Translations under genes and position numbers: made by a program
The notes under the pieces: generated by a model
Told to the model about the DNA's origin: nothing
Databases searched by the model: none
The model's input: the letters and a program-made list of their open reading frames with translations, nothing else
DNA from: Rhytidiadelphus loreus
Taxonomy: Eukaryota > Streptophyta > Bryopsida > Hypnales > Hylocomiaceae
Assembly: GCA_947034895.1 (NCBI GenBank)
Contig: OX344763.1
Span: 47,987,025-48,051,024, forward strand
Length of the DNA: 64,000 nt
Direction: 5' to 3'
Shown: piece by piece, positions 10,523 through 22,735 of the stretch
How the letters are laid out: the number at the start of each line of letters is the position of its first letter
How positions within the stretch are numbered: position 1 is the first letter of the stretch

Positions 10523-12478
10523 ATGGCAGTAGCTAGTGAGCCACGAAAATTGGGGATCACTACTTGGATGATAAGTCTGGCAATCCCTTCAAATTCTGAA
10601 CACTTCTAGCAGCTGGAGGAAGACTTGACAGACATGGGCTGTTTCAGATTCCTCAAGAGGCCTTGGAACATCCGGAACAAGGATATGATTGAGAAACTCA
10701 TTTATGGAGTTCCCAATGAGTATTAGTTGACCATTAGAGGCCGCCCTAAGGTCTAGACTGTAGAGATGTGGGCAAGAGTTTATTTTGCCTCAAATAGAGG
10801 ATCCGGATGGGCTGGGCTGACGGATAAATTTGCAATAGATAGATTCCGGAACCAAGCCGATCCAAAAAAAGGATACGTCTTGGTCGATTGCCAGAATCCA
10901 AGAGATCAACGGTTGCTAGAATTCTTTAGTCCCATCCTATATCCGGAAAAGTCTAGCCGGAATACGGTATTTGGAGCTTTAGGAGAAAGAGGACAGCCAG
11001 CCCCTCGACCCATAAGCTGGGGATTGATTATCCACTCTATAGTAGATAAGTTAGCCAGAAATATTGTAGGCAAGAAATCTAGCCCAATTAGCCCCTACTT
11101 CCTGCACCTCTATCATATGCAAGAGATGCTTAGTGATCCGGAAACGATCATGTACCAACAAGGGGAAAGTCTTCTAAAATACGGGCTCTCCCCGGATAAG
11201 GATCTGAAAGTATCTGAAACCGAAGAAGAGGAAGAGAAGCCGAGTTTGGAACATGGATCGCCGGACATTCCGTCCTCACGGCGGAAGTCCACCAATCTAG
11301 ATGTGCGCGGGAAGAACGAGGCACCGAATACCAATCCACCTCGGAACACTCAACCGGAACCAAATCTCTTTGAAGCAATGATCGCTTGGATGAGGAGCAC
11401 GAGGGCAACAAATGAACGGATGGCAACGCTGATCCAGAGCGTTTGCGAGATGTTGGGAGTGGCAGACGAATTGGAGGTAGTTGAGGCCATTCACAAGAGG
11501 CCGGATCCATAGATGGTCCGCCAATTGGAAGAGAAGATCTGGAGCCTAGAGTCGGAGCGGAACCATCTCCAAGTATGTTCAATGTGGGTGGAAGAAGAGA
11601 TGAATACTGCCAACAAACGAGCAATGAATGCTACAGATCTGGTCCAAAAGTTGAGGGACCTGATCGATCCGCTAGCGGATGTGATCACTAGATTCGCCCT
11701 TTGGAATAACCAGATGAACCGAGAGGACCATATAACTGGAACGAAGGTGGAGACGATTTTGGTCGACTTCGAAGCACGGATCGAGATAGCGCTTAAGAAG
11801 ATGTGCTAGTTATTGGGCCATCTCGATCTACTTATGGAGTTGGATCACACATTGTTTCTGGATATTCCCAGGGGAGACATTACCAAGGCGACCTAGCTAA
11901 ACCTGAGCACACGGATAGCAACCCAGCTAGTGCCCGCGATTGGAACTTCATTAGCTATGAAGAACATTACGGACAGAAGGAGGATCCCGAATCTGGTATC
12001 AACACTAAGGAACGTGTCGGTGAAGAACATCTTTCCAGAGTATACGGCCGAACGCCTCTTAGTGGTAAATCTCTTTCCGCCCCTTTTTGTCTCTTCTACT
12101 ACAGTTACGGAGGGATTGGCTGCTCAGGGGCCGATCATTTACAATTCGGCCTAGATCCATCTGGGTGAATTCACAGACATGAGGCAGTAGACACCACCTC
12201 AGCCTCTGCCATCCACCCCTATTGATCTCGTAGACCTCACACAGAAGAAGACTACAAGGCAAAAGATGATCAAGGATCCGGAGGAAGTGTTGGAGTCGGA
12301 AGAGGAGGAGTCGGAAACAATTTCAACCTCTGGCTCGAAATATGCGGAGATACATCCGGATCCCCCAAGGACCCGATCCGCGACGAAGACCACTCCAACG
12401 AAGAAAGCTCATCAGAAACCGGCTGTGCAAGCACCAAAGGCCGGAACATCATCAAAGAAGGCTCGGAAGGGTAGGTGA
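10523..12478 (+). pseudogene. Gag-like ORF of unit B, 651 codons with eight in-frame TAG
   Basis: ATG at 10523, terminal TGA at 12476-12478, one frame throughout with no frameshift. Eight internal stops, all TAG, begin at 10607, 10724, 10754, 11510, 11807, 11894, 12152 and 12188; several sit where A or E has CAG or TGG. Visible parts: N-terminal KLGI region; WARVYFASNRGSGWAGLTDK; a core of DCQNPRDQRLLEFFSPILYP then a NTVFGALGE-like segment; ISPYFLHLYHMQEML; an acidic EEEEEK tract; a helical segment with MNTANKRA; a basic KKARKGR tail. The core loosely resembles domains annotated as putative plant transposon protein; no protease, RT or integrase motif is present. Exact biochemical role unknown; capsid-like is an inference from size, helices and basic tail. 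Confidence 0.75.
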
Positions 12479-13509
12479 CTAGTTAGGACTCTTAGTTTGT
12501 TAGTTCGTCTTTTTGTTTCCGATGCGGGTTTTCCGGAAGTGGGGCCCGCTGTTCCAAAATTTTAGGAGTTCACGGTTTTTCGATTTTCTCGGAACGGTCA
12601 GTTGGACGGATTTTCAGTTGGCCGTTGGCCGGGTTTTGCGTTTGACTGTTTGGTCGCTTTATTTTGCTTTTTAATGGGCGGGCCGGCTTGTGGCCTATCA
12701 TTCCTTCTCTTGTCATTCAATTTGAGCATCCAAAAGAGCACCTTGGGAATCATTTTCTTGCATATCACGTCTTGGTTACTTGTGGGTGGGTGTATAAGTG
12801 AAAGTATGCAAGGGAGGAGTTTGGATTTGCTAGTATCCAGATTCAGCTAAGGGTGCTCTACGGATAAGTTTAGATTGTAAGTGAGGAGTTGTGCGCAGTG
12901 CCTATAATTTGCTGGAATGGTGATCCGGTGGGGCTCGATAGTGGTCCGGAAGTTAGTCTGGAATCCAAAAAGTGGTTCCGTGCGGAAGTTAGCAACCGCC
13001 AAAGGGAATATTTCCAAACCATCGGAAGGTCTGCCAACCTCAGGAGTAGTCGAGGGCTAAGAAATAAGTCCCTTATTTCCGGGAGTCAACTATCCGTGGT
13101 TGTTTAACAGATGAGTCTAGTCCGCAAGTGAGGAGTTGTGTGTGGTGCCTTTAATTTGCTGGAACGGTGATTTGGTGGGACCTGGTAGTGATCCGGAAGC
13201 TAGTCCGGAACTTAAAGAGTGGTTCCGTGCGGAGGTCAACAACTACCAGGATTAATATTTCCAACCACCGGAAGGTCTGCCAACTTCAAGAGCGGACAAA
13301 AGCGAGTTCCGAAAGATAACTATCTGTCGTTGTAATAAGGAGGGTTTTTGGTGTATCCCTATGTGACTTACTTTCTGAGTGAACAATCCAGAAAGCTGTG
13401 AGGGTGATTGTCCTTCCCTTTATTGGACTAAGTATCTTTATTCGGATGTGTGTATTGTTTAAGAATTGATGTGTGTGTAATTTGTGTGGTGATATTCCTT
13501 ACCCCTCGG
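12479..13509 (+). other. 3' untranslated part of unit B
   Basis: GC-balanced sequence with direct sub-repeats: AGTGAGGAGTTGTGYGYRGTGCC occurs at about 12880 and 13127, each followed by AATTTGCTGGAAYGGTGAT, so a segment of about 250 bp is duplicated. A TGTGGCC/TGTGGTCC block with CATTCCTT is shared with unit G near 32600. No ORF of note. Confidence 0.6.
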
Positions 13510-13549
13510 AAAGAGCAAGTAAGGACCCTCTAAGGGTAAAACAGAAGTA
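13510..13549 (+). promoter_or_regulatory. Conserved 3' element of B
   Basis: AAAGAGCAAGTAAGG followed by ACCCTCTAAGGGTAAAACAG. ACCCT-CTA-AGGGT can form a small hairpin. Confidence 0.6.
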
Positions 13550-13812
13550 CCCAATACTGGTGTGTCGGATAGTTGGATTGGAAATCCGAACCAAGTTGGA
13601 TTCAGATTAGATTCCAAAATGCAGTAATTCCGAATATAGTTTGTGTATTAGAACGGATCATACATCCGAGCATTAAGTTCCAGGTAAATCCAAACTCTGG
13701 AAACCTAAGATTAAGACAACATCTGGAATCTTCTAGAACGATAACTCGTGTCATCTTAGCGCATTTGTTGTGTTAAAGATACCTACACCTAGATTGCGTG
13801 TACGACAAAGAC

Positions 13813-14414
13813 CATCTCCCCTTCTCCCTTGCAGAGAATAGTTTTATATACGTTTGAATTTTACAAAGGCAAAAAGGTCCCCTGCAATTCCGCGCGGAAC
13901 TTTCGGTTCGTTCCTAACTATCCGGTCAGATTAACATCCGATCCAGTTCTACCTATACTTTACAAAACAAAATGGTTCCTAAATACTCTGCAATTCCCGC
14001 GTTTAGTGAAGGGCTCCCGGGCTCGGGCTCCAATTGGTCAAACACCTCCTACAGGTTCCGGTTCCGCTCTCCAACTGCAGGATCTAAACTTTTGGGCAAC
14101 ACATCTAGATCAATGTGTCAATCTGTTGTTCCGGTCCATGCCGAACTCCATTCGTTCTTCTTGGATTGAAGGGTAAAACTCTTTCCTTCCTTTGGTTCCG
14201 TTCCTTCCGGAAACAACTATGGTAAGGAAATGTCGGAAAGGTGGATCTCCTTATATATAGATCCAGTCAACCTCTGGCTGCATTCTTCTATCCAATCTGT
14301 AGCCTCCCTTACTCCCGTCTTTGTCGTCTCCATCTGCTCGGTAAAATCGGCTAGAATCCGAACAATCTAGGAACCGGATAGCTTCTTTTCCTGGAGCCAT
14401 CCTTCATCGAACAA
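13813..14414 (-). mobile_element. Unit C1, middle part, gag C-terminal region
   Basis: C1 resumes directly after the right AAGAC of unit B and matches C2 (15410 onward: CATCTCC, GCAGAGAAT, CGCGCGGAACTTTCGGTTCG). From about 14000 to 14414 the minus strand encodes the C-terminal part of the subfamily II gag, aligned with 23481-23750 of C2. It is cut at 14414 by C2, with AACAA at 14410-14414 as the candidate target duplication; the right copy is not in the window. Confidence 0.85.
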
Positions 14415-15772
14415 TGTCGCAATATAGGATAAGCAATTTCCCAATTATACCCCCCAAATCCCTATAGAGCATAATAAAATGACCCTAAAGATTAAACCCG
14501 TGAAATTCTGTGAAGTATCTAACCTTATTTGGACTCTAAGCTAAGTAAGTACCCAAATCTCACATTCCGGTCCTAGATCTAAAACCGAAAACAACACAAA
14601 ACACGGAAAACTATCACTGGATTTCCAATCACCTTCCGGTCTATTAAGCCATCCAGTTCGTAAAACTACATCAATCTCAGGATCCTCCCAATTCCGGTCC
14701 TGATTACTCCTCTAGACCAATCCGATTGGGTCTATAATCTCGTACACCTATCCGGTTTAGTTTTGCCTATGTTTTACCATCAGAGGGTTCGCCTCTTGAT
14801 TTTGAGAGTCGCAGGCTTGCTACTCTTTCCATGACTTATAGTGGCTGAAGACCCACTACTACATTTCTTGATCTCCTACATTAATCCAAATCCGATTTGA
14901 TCCTTCACAACAATCCAGATAACATTCTAGACTACATGTCACACAAAGATCCCCTATATGATCCGCTCATGCTACAACGACCTTGACGCTAAGTTCTATC
15001 CGTGCGAAGTCAAGTAATTGCAAGTGTACCCGTCTGTTCCAACACTAACTAAAGTCTTTCCGTTTGCACACTAGGGCAGTGAGATCTCACAAGAGGTTGG
15101 ACACTCAACCGGATTTCCCACCCAGGAGTTCTAGCACAACTAAGAATCCCTTCCTATCTGCCTAGCCTAACAACAACTTTCTCACCCAGAATACTACACC
15201 TTAGAAATGCTGAGGAATTGGAATCCACTCCCAACTCCTACTATCTACTCACATGCACATAGATAAGAATAATAACACCAAGGGGAGAAAGTGCCCCCAA
15301 AACCACTTGTGCACTCCTAACTCCTCACCACGCGAATCTGCCAAACACTGAAAATATGCATAAGGAAGAGCAAAATGGAATACACAAAAGAATTTCAGAA
15401 AAAAGACCATCTCCACTCTCCTTCGCAGAGAATGATTTTATATACATTCGAAAATTTACAAAGGCAAAAAGTACCCTCGAAATTCCGCGCGGAACTTTCG
15501 GTTCGTTCCCATCTTTTCGGCCAAGCTAACATCCGGTCCGGTCCTATCTATACTTTATAAAATATAGTGCTTCCTAACTACTCCGCAATTCCTACATTCA
15601 GCGTGGGACTTCAGGGTTCTGGCCTCAGTTGGTCGAACACCTCTAATAGATTTCGATTCCGCTCTCCCATTGTAGGATCTAGACTTTCGGGCAACGTCTC
15701 CAGATCAATCAGTTGATCTCTCATTCCGGTCCGTGCCGTACTTTGTTCATTCTTCTTGGACTGGGGAGTAAA
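14415..15772 (-). mobile_element. Unit C2, 3' part (subfamily II)
   Basis: It starts with TGTCGCAATATAGGATAAGC, the inverted 3' end. It is the same family as C1 and C3 and serves as empty-site reference for B (single AAGAC near 15405). From about 15615 to 15772 the minus strand is the gag C-terminus. It is interrupted at 15772 by unit D and resumes at 23481. Confidence 0.88.
14772..14840 (-). promoter_or_regulatory. Conserved 3' element of C2
   Basis: Minus strand carries GGCGAACCCTCTGATGGTAAAACAT, the same block as C3 and the counterpart of the B, D, F and G element. Confidence 0.6.
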
Positions 15773-16318
15773 TGTGGGAACTTGAAATTAGAAATAGGAA
15801 GTAGTTACTAGGAAATCCGGGTAAGGAGATAAATCTTGATACATTTTTTTTGTTTCAAAGAGGAGAAAATGAAGATTTTATTAACATTAAGGCACAGTCA
15901 ATATGGTAGTAGAACTAAATAGATAATTTAGTTAAGGAAACTTTTAGTTTCCTAGTCTGCTAGAAAACCAGAACCGAATGAGGAACCTGGTTTCTTCTTA
16001 TGGACATCAAAAATTCCGGAGTTAGAATCGGAGACATATCGGGAGGCAACAGAAACAGTATCGGCATCCAAGTAGATGTTTCTTGGACCCAACGGATTCC
16101 TTGGAAATGACGAAGGATCGTTCAACGGTCAGATTTTCCGGGCTTTCCGGCCAAACGGCTAGACCTAACGATATGGAGCTGGAACAAGGAAGAGAAGGGC
16201 CAGGGGTTATACCCCATACCCTCATTTCTTGTTCCCTATTCTCTTGCAGCGCACAGATTAGTGAGTTTAGAGTTTGGAGGAAGGAGTTTCTTGTTTCCGA
16301 ATCCTTGTCGTGAGGGCT

Positions 16319-18274
16319 ATGGCGAAGGCGGAGGGGAGTGGCTCTGCAAATTTGAAGTTCAAGACCATCTACCCGGCGATTCCAAAGGATGATAAGGAGA
16401 GGAAGCAACTGAATGCGGATCTGGGACAACTCAGATGCGGCGGTTTCTTGAGTTGACCATGGAGTGTGAGGGACGACAACATGATTCGGGAGCTGATGGA
16501 GAAGTAGTCCAATGAGTGGCACAAAACGATCCGGGCGCTGCCGAGCCGGTGGACAATCAACTTGTGGAAGAGGACATACGACTTTCCGCGCGTTGGGGAA
16601 GGGATGGCATCTCGGATAGACAAGTATGCAGAAGGTAAATTCGTGAACCCTCCCAACCCAAAGGATGGCTACGCTGTAGCGGATTGTAGGGACCCTAGAG
16701 AGAGGAGGTTGCTAGAGTATTTGGTCCCCATCTTGTATTCGGAAAGGCCAAACCGGATCACAGTGACTTGGGCCAATACAATTTTTGGAGCGTTGAGTGG
16801 AGAGAGGAAAGTGAGTTGGGCGGAGATCATGAAGAACCTAGTGAATAAAATGGTTTCCTCACTAGGAAACACCAAGGCCACTTCCATTGACCCTTTCCTT
16901 TTCCACTTGTATAACCACCTAGGAACACTTAGGAGTGGAGAGAAGGTAGCATATAAGGCCGCCGCCACAATGGTGAAACTTAACATCACTCCACCCCGAG
17001 AAGCGGAAAGTGAGGATAGGAAGGAGCTACCAAAAGAGGATTCTAGGAGAGGCTCTTCAGAGAGGCATAGAGCATTCTCAAAGAGAAGGAAGAATATTGA
17101 GAGGATTTTAGCCTTTGAAAAGAGGAAAGGAACCCAGGAAGAGGAAAGACAATCCGTCAAACCGGAAACGGGAAGACATGATTCACTGGGGAGGGTAATT
17201 GAGGATCTGGAGAGGATCCGAGAGAAGGTCGACACAGAGAGAGGAGTAGTCCAGAATGTGTGTAGGTTGCTAGGAGGGATCGAAGTGTCCGACCTCGAAG
17301 AGAAGATAGAGGATCTACTCCGGTCAAAGGAATCCTAGAAATGGGAGGATAGAGTTGAGGAACTGACTGAGAAGAATGAGGCGCTTCAACGTCAGTTAGA
17401 TAAAAAGTCAAAACAGAGTGTGGACAAGAAAAAGCTTTCCTCAGAATTAGGAAGCACGCTTAAACAAATCTGCAATTTTGTAGAAGCTTCCGGGGACGTG
17501 GTTAGCAAGGCCAAGATATTTGACAAAGAAATCCACAAGGCCGGCAATGAGGCAGCAGTGAAGTCATTGACAGTATTGGCCGAGTACTCAGAGGTGATGG
17601 AGAAACTCTTGTACGAGATTCGGGACAGTCTTCAACATTCTGGTCACTATTCGAATCCGCGAGAGGAGGAGAAGGTTAGCCCAAGGAAGGATGCTACCCC
17701 GACTTCAAAAACATTCGAAATGTCTCCACCTGCACTTGTGAAGCCTAAAGGTAAGACGGAAAAGGAGAAGACTCCAACAAGGAAAGCTCCCAAGCTAAAT
17801 TTGGGGAAGGGAGAAGAATCTACACTTGGATCCGAATCTAAGATCCAGACACGGAAGTCCGGATCCAAGATCTAGACTCGGAAGTCCGGATCAAACTTGG
17901 GTACACCTTAGAGCACGGGCTCGAGGCCGTCACCGAAGGTACCCAATACGATCAAGAAGAAATCAACGTCCAAATGAGCGAGGGAGGCGTCCCCCATCAG
18001 TCAGCAATCAGAATAGGATGAGTCACCGGACAACTCTAAGGAAGAAGGCAGCAAGTAGAAATCCGGATCCGATCCAGACAAAGACCAGGAATCGGGATCG
18101 GAAGAAGACTCCAATACGATCCGCATCTCTCCCGCGAGCTTCAAGGAAAAGATTCAGACGCCGTCAAAGAAGAAAGCGACAACTGCTGGGAAGGCGTCAG
18201 CAAGTAGAGTATAGCCACCTAGGAAAGGATCCGCCAAGCATGAGGAACCTTCTCCTAAGCGGCCTAAGAAGTAG
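16319..18274 (+). pseudogene. Gag-like ORF of unit D, 651 codons with nine in-frame stops
   Basis: ATG at 16319, final TAG at 18272, one frame with no frameshift, the same codon count as in unit B. Stops are seven TAG and two TGA. One case is direct: a tandem repeat near 17840-17880 reads KIQTRKSGS and then KI-stop-TRKSGS, a CAG to TAG change. Core motifs match the family: PKDGYAVADCRDPRERRLLE, VPILYSERPNRITVTWANT, FGALSGERKVSW, then a charged, lysine- and glutamate-rich middle, a coiled-coil stretch (17100-17600), and a basic, serine- and lysine-rich tail ending KRPKK. Only distantly related to the subfamily I protein. Confidence 0.75.
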
Positions 18275-19182
18275 GTAGGAAATTTTGTAGTTAGGCGTAG
18301 GTCAGTGGACCAAAAACCTAAGTTTTTGGTAGGTAGAAAGCTACTAATTGGCTACTTTTGAGTTAGATGCACCTGGACGTCCGGATCCGGATTTTTCGGA
18401 TTTGAGATTCACTTTTTGCAGAATCTGCCGCGTGGTAGGAAGTCAACGGGTGGTGGATAAGGAATGACACTTGTCATTCTCCTGTCCTTTGCTTTATTCC
18501 CTAGGGATCTTTAGGATTTCCCTTGGGTTGGTATTTAGGAGCTGACCTTGGATGGTAGCCGGGGGCATCATTTCACCTTTTGTTTTTATTTCCTTTATGC
18601 AAAACTTCAGATTTCCATTCTATTATGTGCTAAGTCTGCAAAGTCTTGGTATTGTGCTGGTGGGCTTGGGGTGTTGAATCATCACTTGGCCAAGGTAGTT
18701 GTGTTTGTAGGGGTAGAAAATAAGAGTGAGTCCCCGGATTCTGTCGAGATCCGATTCCAGGAACTAAAGTGGGTTGGTAAGAGGATTGCATGTATTGGAG
18801 GGAATTTGATTGCTTTAGGAACTTTTGTGTGGGATAGCCACTCCTAGGTTGGGTGAGATCTAGTAGTGACCAGTCTTGGGTCAATTGAAGAGTTGAGAGG
18901 TCGTGCTGTACCTGGAAGTAGGAATCAGATTGGAATTTCGAGTCTTTTAGTTATCCGGTTCCAAGCTCTGCCTTAGGATCATGGTCTAGGTAGAATCTGT
19001 CGTTGTAGTATTGAGAGGTTGGTGAGGATTCCTTGCATGACCTGCTGGACTGGATCCACATCCGGATCAGCTATGAGGGAATAATTGCTACCTAGTGTAT
19101 GTCTTGTGTTTTGTTTTTTAAAGTGGAACTTCAGTCACTCTAAAACATTGAAGGTTAGGATTTATGTGTCCTTCCAAAACCC
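18275..19182 (+). other. 3' untranslated part of unit D
   Basis: No convincing ORF. Short ORFs at 18548-18847 are not conserved in sister units. A 24-bp motif, GAGGAACAGGATTATGACAC, lies at about 19264 and again at about 23203 just beyond C3, so D itself contains a short direct repeat around the C3 insertion site. Confidence 0.5.
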
Positions 19183-19216
19183 CAAGAGCGGACCCCTCTG
19201 AGATAGAGGTTAAACT
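19183..19216 (+). promoter_or_regulatory. Conserved 3' element of D
   Basis: AAGAGCGGACCCCTCTGAGA followed by TAGAGGTTAAAC. It is the most diverged copy; the AGGGTAAAAC part is altered. Confidence 0.5.
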
Positions 19217-19673
19217 TCATATTTTGGTTACAGAAGATTACTAGATACGGATCCAGATCCAGAAGAGGAACAGGATTATGACACTCCTTCCGGTTCCGCA
19301 TACGTTGTCGCAGCAAGTGATAAGCAATTCCCATGTTATACTCCCAAAAACCACTCTAGAACATAACAAAAATGACTCTCAAGATTGAACTCACAAGATT
19401 CTGTGAAGTATTTACCCTATTTACAATTCTAAGCTAAGTCAGTCTCCAACTACACCTTTCCGGTTCTACTACTGCAACCGGAAACAACACAACCCACAGA
19501 AACAACTACCAGATTTTCTACAATCTTCCGGACTAGGAAGTAATTCGGTCTGTCAATCTGCAACAAAACCAGGACTTTCTAACTTCCGGTCCTGGATACT
19601 ACTCTTAGACCTCTCACTTCCGGTCTACTCCCACTCGCTCTAGTAACCAATCCGGTTAAATTTAGCCTCTGTT

Positions 19674-19740
19674 TTACCATCAGAGGGGTCGCCGCTTGAA
19701 TTTGAGAGTGGTAGGCCTGCCGCTCCTTCCGTGACTTATA
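19674..19740 (-). promoter_or_regulatory. Conserved 3' element of C3
   Basis: Minus strand: GGAAGGAGCGGCAGGCCTACC, then GCGGCGACCCCTCTGATGG and TAAAACAGAGG. Confidence 0.6.
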
Positions 19741-20566
19741 GTGGCTGAAGACCCACTTCTCTATCCTACACTAATCCGAATCCGGTTTGATCCTTTACAG
19801 TAATCCAGAAAACAATCCAGATCACAGGTCATACAAAGACCCCCCGTACGATCCGCTCATACTACAATGACCTCGATGCCAAGTTCAAGTCGTACGAAGG
19901 TAGGTGTTTGCAAGTGCAACCGTCCATTCCAACATCAACTAAGATTCTTCCTTTCGCCACTACAGTAATGAGGCTTTACAGGAGTAATGGGCACTCGACC
20001 GGATTTCCCACCCAAGAGTTCTAGCGTGCCTAAGGATACCTTCCCTATATGCCTAGCCTAGCAACGGCTTTCTCAACCGGAATATTGAATCCTAGAAGTG
20101 CTGAGGCACTAGAAAGCACTCCCAACTCTTACTACCTGCCTTCATGTACTCAAAACCAAAATAAGAACACAAAGGGGAGAAATCCCAATCCAAACTCTAA
20201 GTGCGCCCCTAATTCCTCACTAATCTGCCCTGCCAATTGTGGGAGAACACAAAAACAAGAAGCAAATAGAATACACAAAAGAAGTTTGAACAAAAGAGAA
20301 GACTCCTATTCTCCTCCGCAGAGAATAAATTTATATACATTGTAAAGCGCCCAAAAGCGAAAAGCGCCCCAGAAAATCCTCGCATGCAACCCACGCTGGA
20401 TTTCCGGGATAAGCCTCACTGGCAAAACCGGAATACTAACCCGGTTCAAAACCCTAGCAGACTGGAATACTAATCCGGTTCCTAACTAATAGATCGGGAT
20501 CTAATCCGGTCCGGTTCCTAACTACAATCCGGACACAACATCTGGTATTTACAAAAATACTTTACA

Positions 20567-22219
20567 CTAAGACCCCATGACCATCTTGAGTGTGACGCTG
20601 ACGGTCTCAAGCGGAAGCTCATCGAAGGTCTCCTGCAAGTTCTTGGCTCTCTCGCTAGTAGAAGGATCCGATCGCTCTGGCGATGAATCCAATTCAATGT
20701 ACTCAGCAGATCCAGTCCTTCCCGACTTCCACTCCTTCTTCGACTAGGGAATAACGTCCTTCCCCTTGTTTAACTCTATTCCTTCCGCAAACAACTCAGG
20801 AAAGGAAATATCCGAAAGCCGGATACTCCTTGAGAGAACCGTTCCGGTCAGCTTCACGCTGCTCATCTCCATTCGGTCCACAGCTTCCCGGGCTTCCCTC
20901 ATAACTGCCTCCACCTTCTCAATAAAGTTTGTCAGGATCCGGACCATCCGGGAACCGGATAGCTTCTTATCCACCAAAAACCCTTCATCAAACAGCTTTG
21001 CTTTGGCGACCAACGTTCCGGATTCCCCGAACGTCTCCTTCATCATTTTCGCTGTCTTCTGGGTCTCATCCGCCATCTCCCTAGTAGCGGCCATATCTTC
21101 CTTGAAGGTGGCGATCTCCCCCTTCAACATGTCGACCTCATCATGCAGTCGACGACTTTCATCCCTTAGTTTCCGGTTCTCCTCCGGATTACTGATGCAG
21201 TCAGCTACCTTTTCGAGTAGCAGACTATCCAGTTGGGCTCCCACCAGCTTCCCAATCTTCTCCAACGTGATCTTCTTACACTCCCAATCTCCCCGGATGT
21301 TGGAGAGGGTCTCCACCAGACCGTCAAAAGGGTCAACCGGATCGCCTCCTTCTAAGACCGGTTTCTTATCCGGTCGGTGTTCCGGTTCAGACGTCTCACC
21401 CGGAGGCGCTCCTCTTTTGTGCGGAGGCGTCGTCTTTTGTCATTTTGTCCTCTTCAACGACTCCTCCTCGTCATCCGTCTTGTCATCTTCCGGTTCCGTT
21501 CCGGATCCTTCTTCTTCCGGTTCTTCATCCATCTCTGACTCCCCATAGTTCAAAATAGACTCCTGGGATCGCCAGGTCTTCTCCTCTGTGTCAGTGAGAA
21601 CTTGGTCGTGATGATACATGTGAAACAGGTAGGGGGACAGAGGCATGGGCCTACTTTTCTCTACCCGGGGCACCAGATTGGAAACCAAGTCACTAATGAG
21701 CCGCGCCCAATCCGCTTTCCGCTCTCCGGTCAATGCGTTGAAGATTGTGTTGCCGAGGGTTACCGTCACCCGTGTTGGCTTCTCCGGATGGAAGATCGGA
21801 ATCAGGAACTTGAATAGGTTCCGGTTCCGGTCATCCTCACAATCATCCACCGCGTATCCGTCCTTCGGGTTCGCTGGTCCCGAAAACTTCTCCTTGATGT
21901 ACTCGTCCTTCTGGTTGGCCATCCATGACCCTCCCGACCGGAACTTGTAGACTTCCCTCCACTTCTCTTCTGTCTAGCGACCCGGACTTCCTCTGACCGT
22001 ATTATCGAACTGGTTGGATAGCTTCTCCAACAACTCACGGACGACCCGCTCTTCCTTGAAACCCCAAGGCTTCTCAGCTAGACCAGTGCACCCCATCTTT
22101 GCAAGATCCTCCATGAGCGCGGTCTTTTTCGGTTCTATCGAAGGAATAATCGGAACCACCTTCTGGAGTTTTACATCAGTCAAGACCGGGCTAAATCTTG
22201 ACTTGCGTAGCTGCGGCAT
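20567..22219 (-). pseudogene. Gag-like ORF of unit C3, 550 codons with three stops
   Basis: The start is ATG at 22219 (PQLRKSRF after Met), the terminal TAG is at 20567-20569, and the frame is unbroken except for three internal stops (near 21977, 21440 and 20744). The one near 20744 is TAG where C2 has CAG. Motifs: GYAVDDCEDDRNRNLFKFL, PIFHPEKPTRVTVTLGNTIF, NALTGERKADW, PMPLSPYLFHMYHHDQVL, a long acidic EEPEEEGSGTEPEDD tract, then a coiled-coil C-terminal half with DKKLSGSRMVRILTNFIEK. This is the best preserved member and the one to use as family query. Function inferred as capsid-like only. Confidence 0.8.
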
Positions 22220-22503
22220 GGGCGCGTTTTTGAGGCGCTCAAGAATCTCCCCAAGACTACCTCTCTTCCACTCCTAGCCGCACGTCCCGTTCCTTACTTC
22301 CCTTCCTGGTCCTAACCGGAAAGCAACAAGTTGCAACTGTGAATATCCAACCCCACAGCGCACAAAAGATCTACTCACTAATGACGCCCTAACTCATAAA
22401 CCTGAAGAGAAATCACAAAGAGGAAGCACAAAACAGCCCCAAGCGTAAAAACGAGTCTCAGCGCTCAAGGTAGAAAAGGAAGACTAACTGGCAAGGCCTC
22501 TCC

Positions 22504-22511
22504 TTATATAG
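22504..22511 (-). promoter_or_regulatory. TATA box of unit C3
   Basis: Minus strand reads GACTATATAAGGAGAGGCC, a textbook plant TATA context, 285 nt upstream of the gag ATG and about 650 bp inside the 5' end. A start site about 30 nt downstream would give a leader of about 255 nt. Confidence 0.6.
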
Positions 22512-22735
22512 TCTCAGGCTCTCAGCGCCACCAGAAATTAGGTCAGATGACCTAATCCGGTTTACCCTAATCCGCTCCTAACCTAATCCAATCTGCCAGA
22601 TCTGATCCGGACAGAACCAATCCGGTTCAGACTGCCCAATCCGATCCAGACTTATCCGAACACGATATTCGGTATTTTGGGAGTTTTCCTATCTCCCAAT
22701 TTCGGTCGGTTTGGGCTGATCTGAATCACAGATTG

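Larger units (their letters stand above)
10099..13807 (+). mobile_element. Unit B, complete TG...CA unit with 5-bp TSD (subfamily I)
   Basis: It runs from TGTAGAAGTATGTGACATCC to GATTGCGTGTACGACA, 3709 bp, flanked by AAGAC at 10094-10098 and 13808-13812. Unit C2 gives the empty site: around 15405 it reads CAGAAAAAAGACCATCTCC with a single AAGAC, and C1 resumes with CATCTCC exactly after the right copy. There is no sequence at the 3' end matching the 5' end, so no LTR pair. A gag-like ORF fills 10523-12478. TG...CA ends and 5-bp duplications are the mark of retroviral-type integrase. The simplest reading is a solo LTR that contains an ORF; a gag-only LTR-less element is the alternative. Confidence 0.9.
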
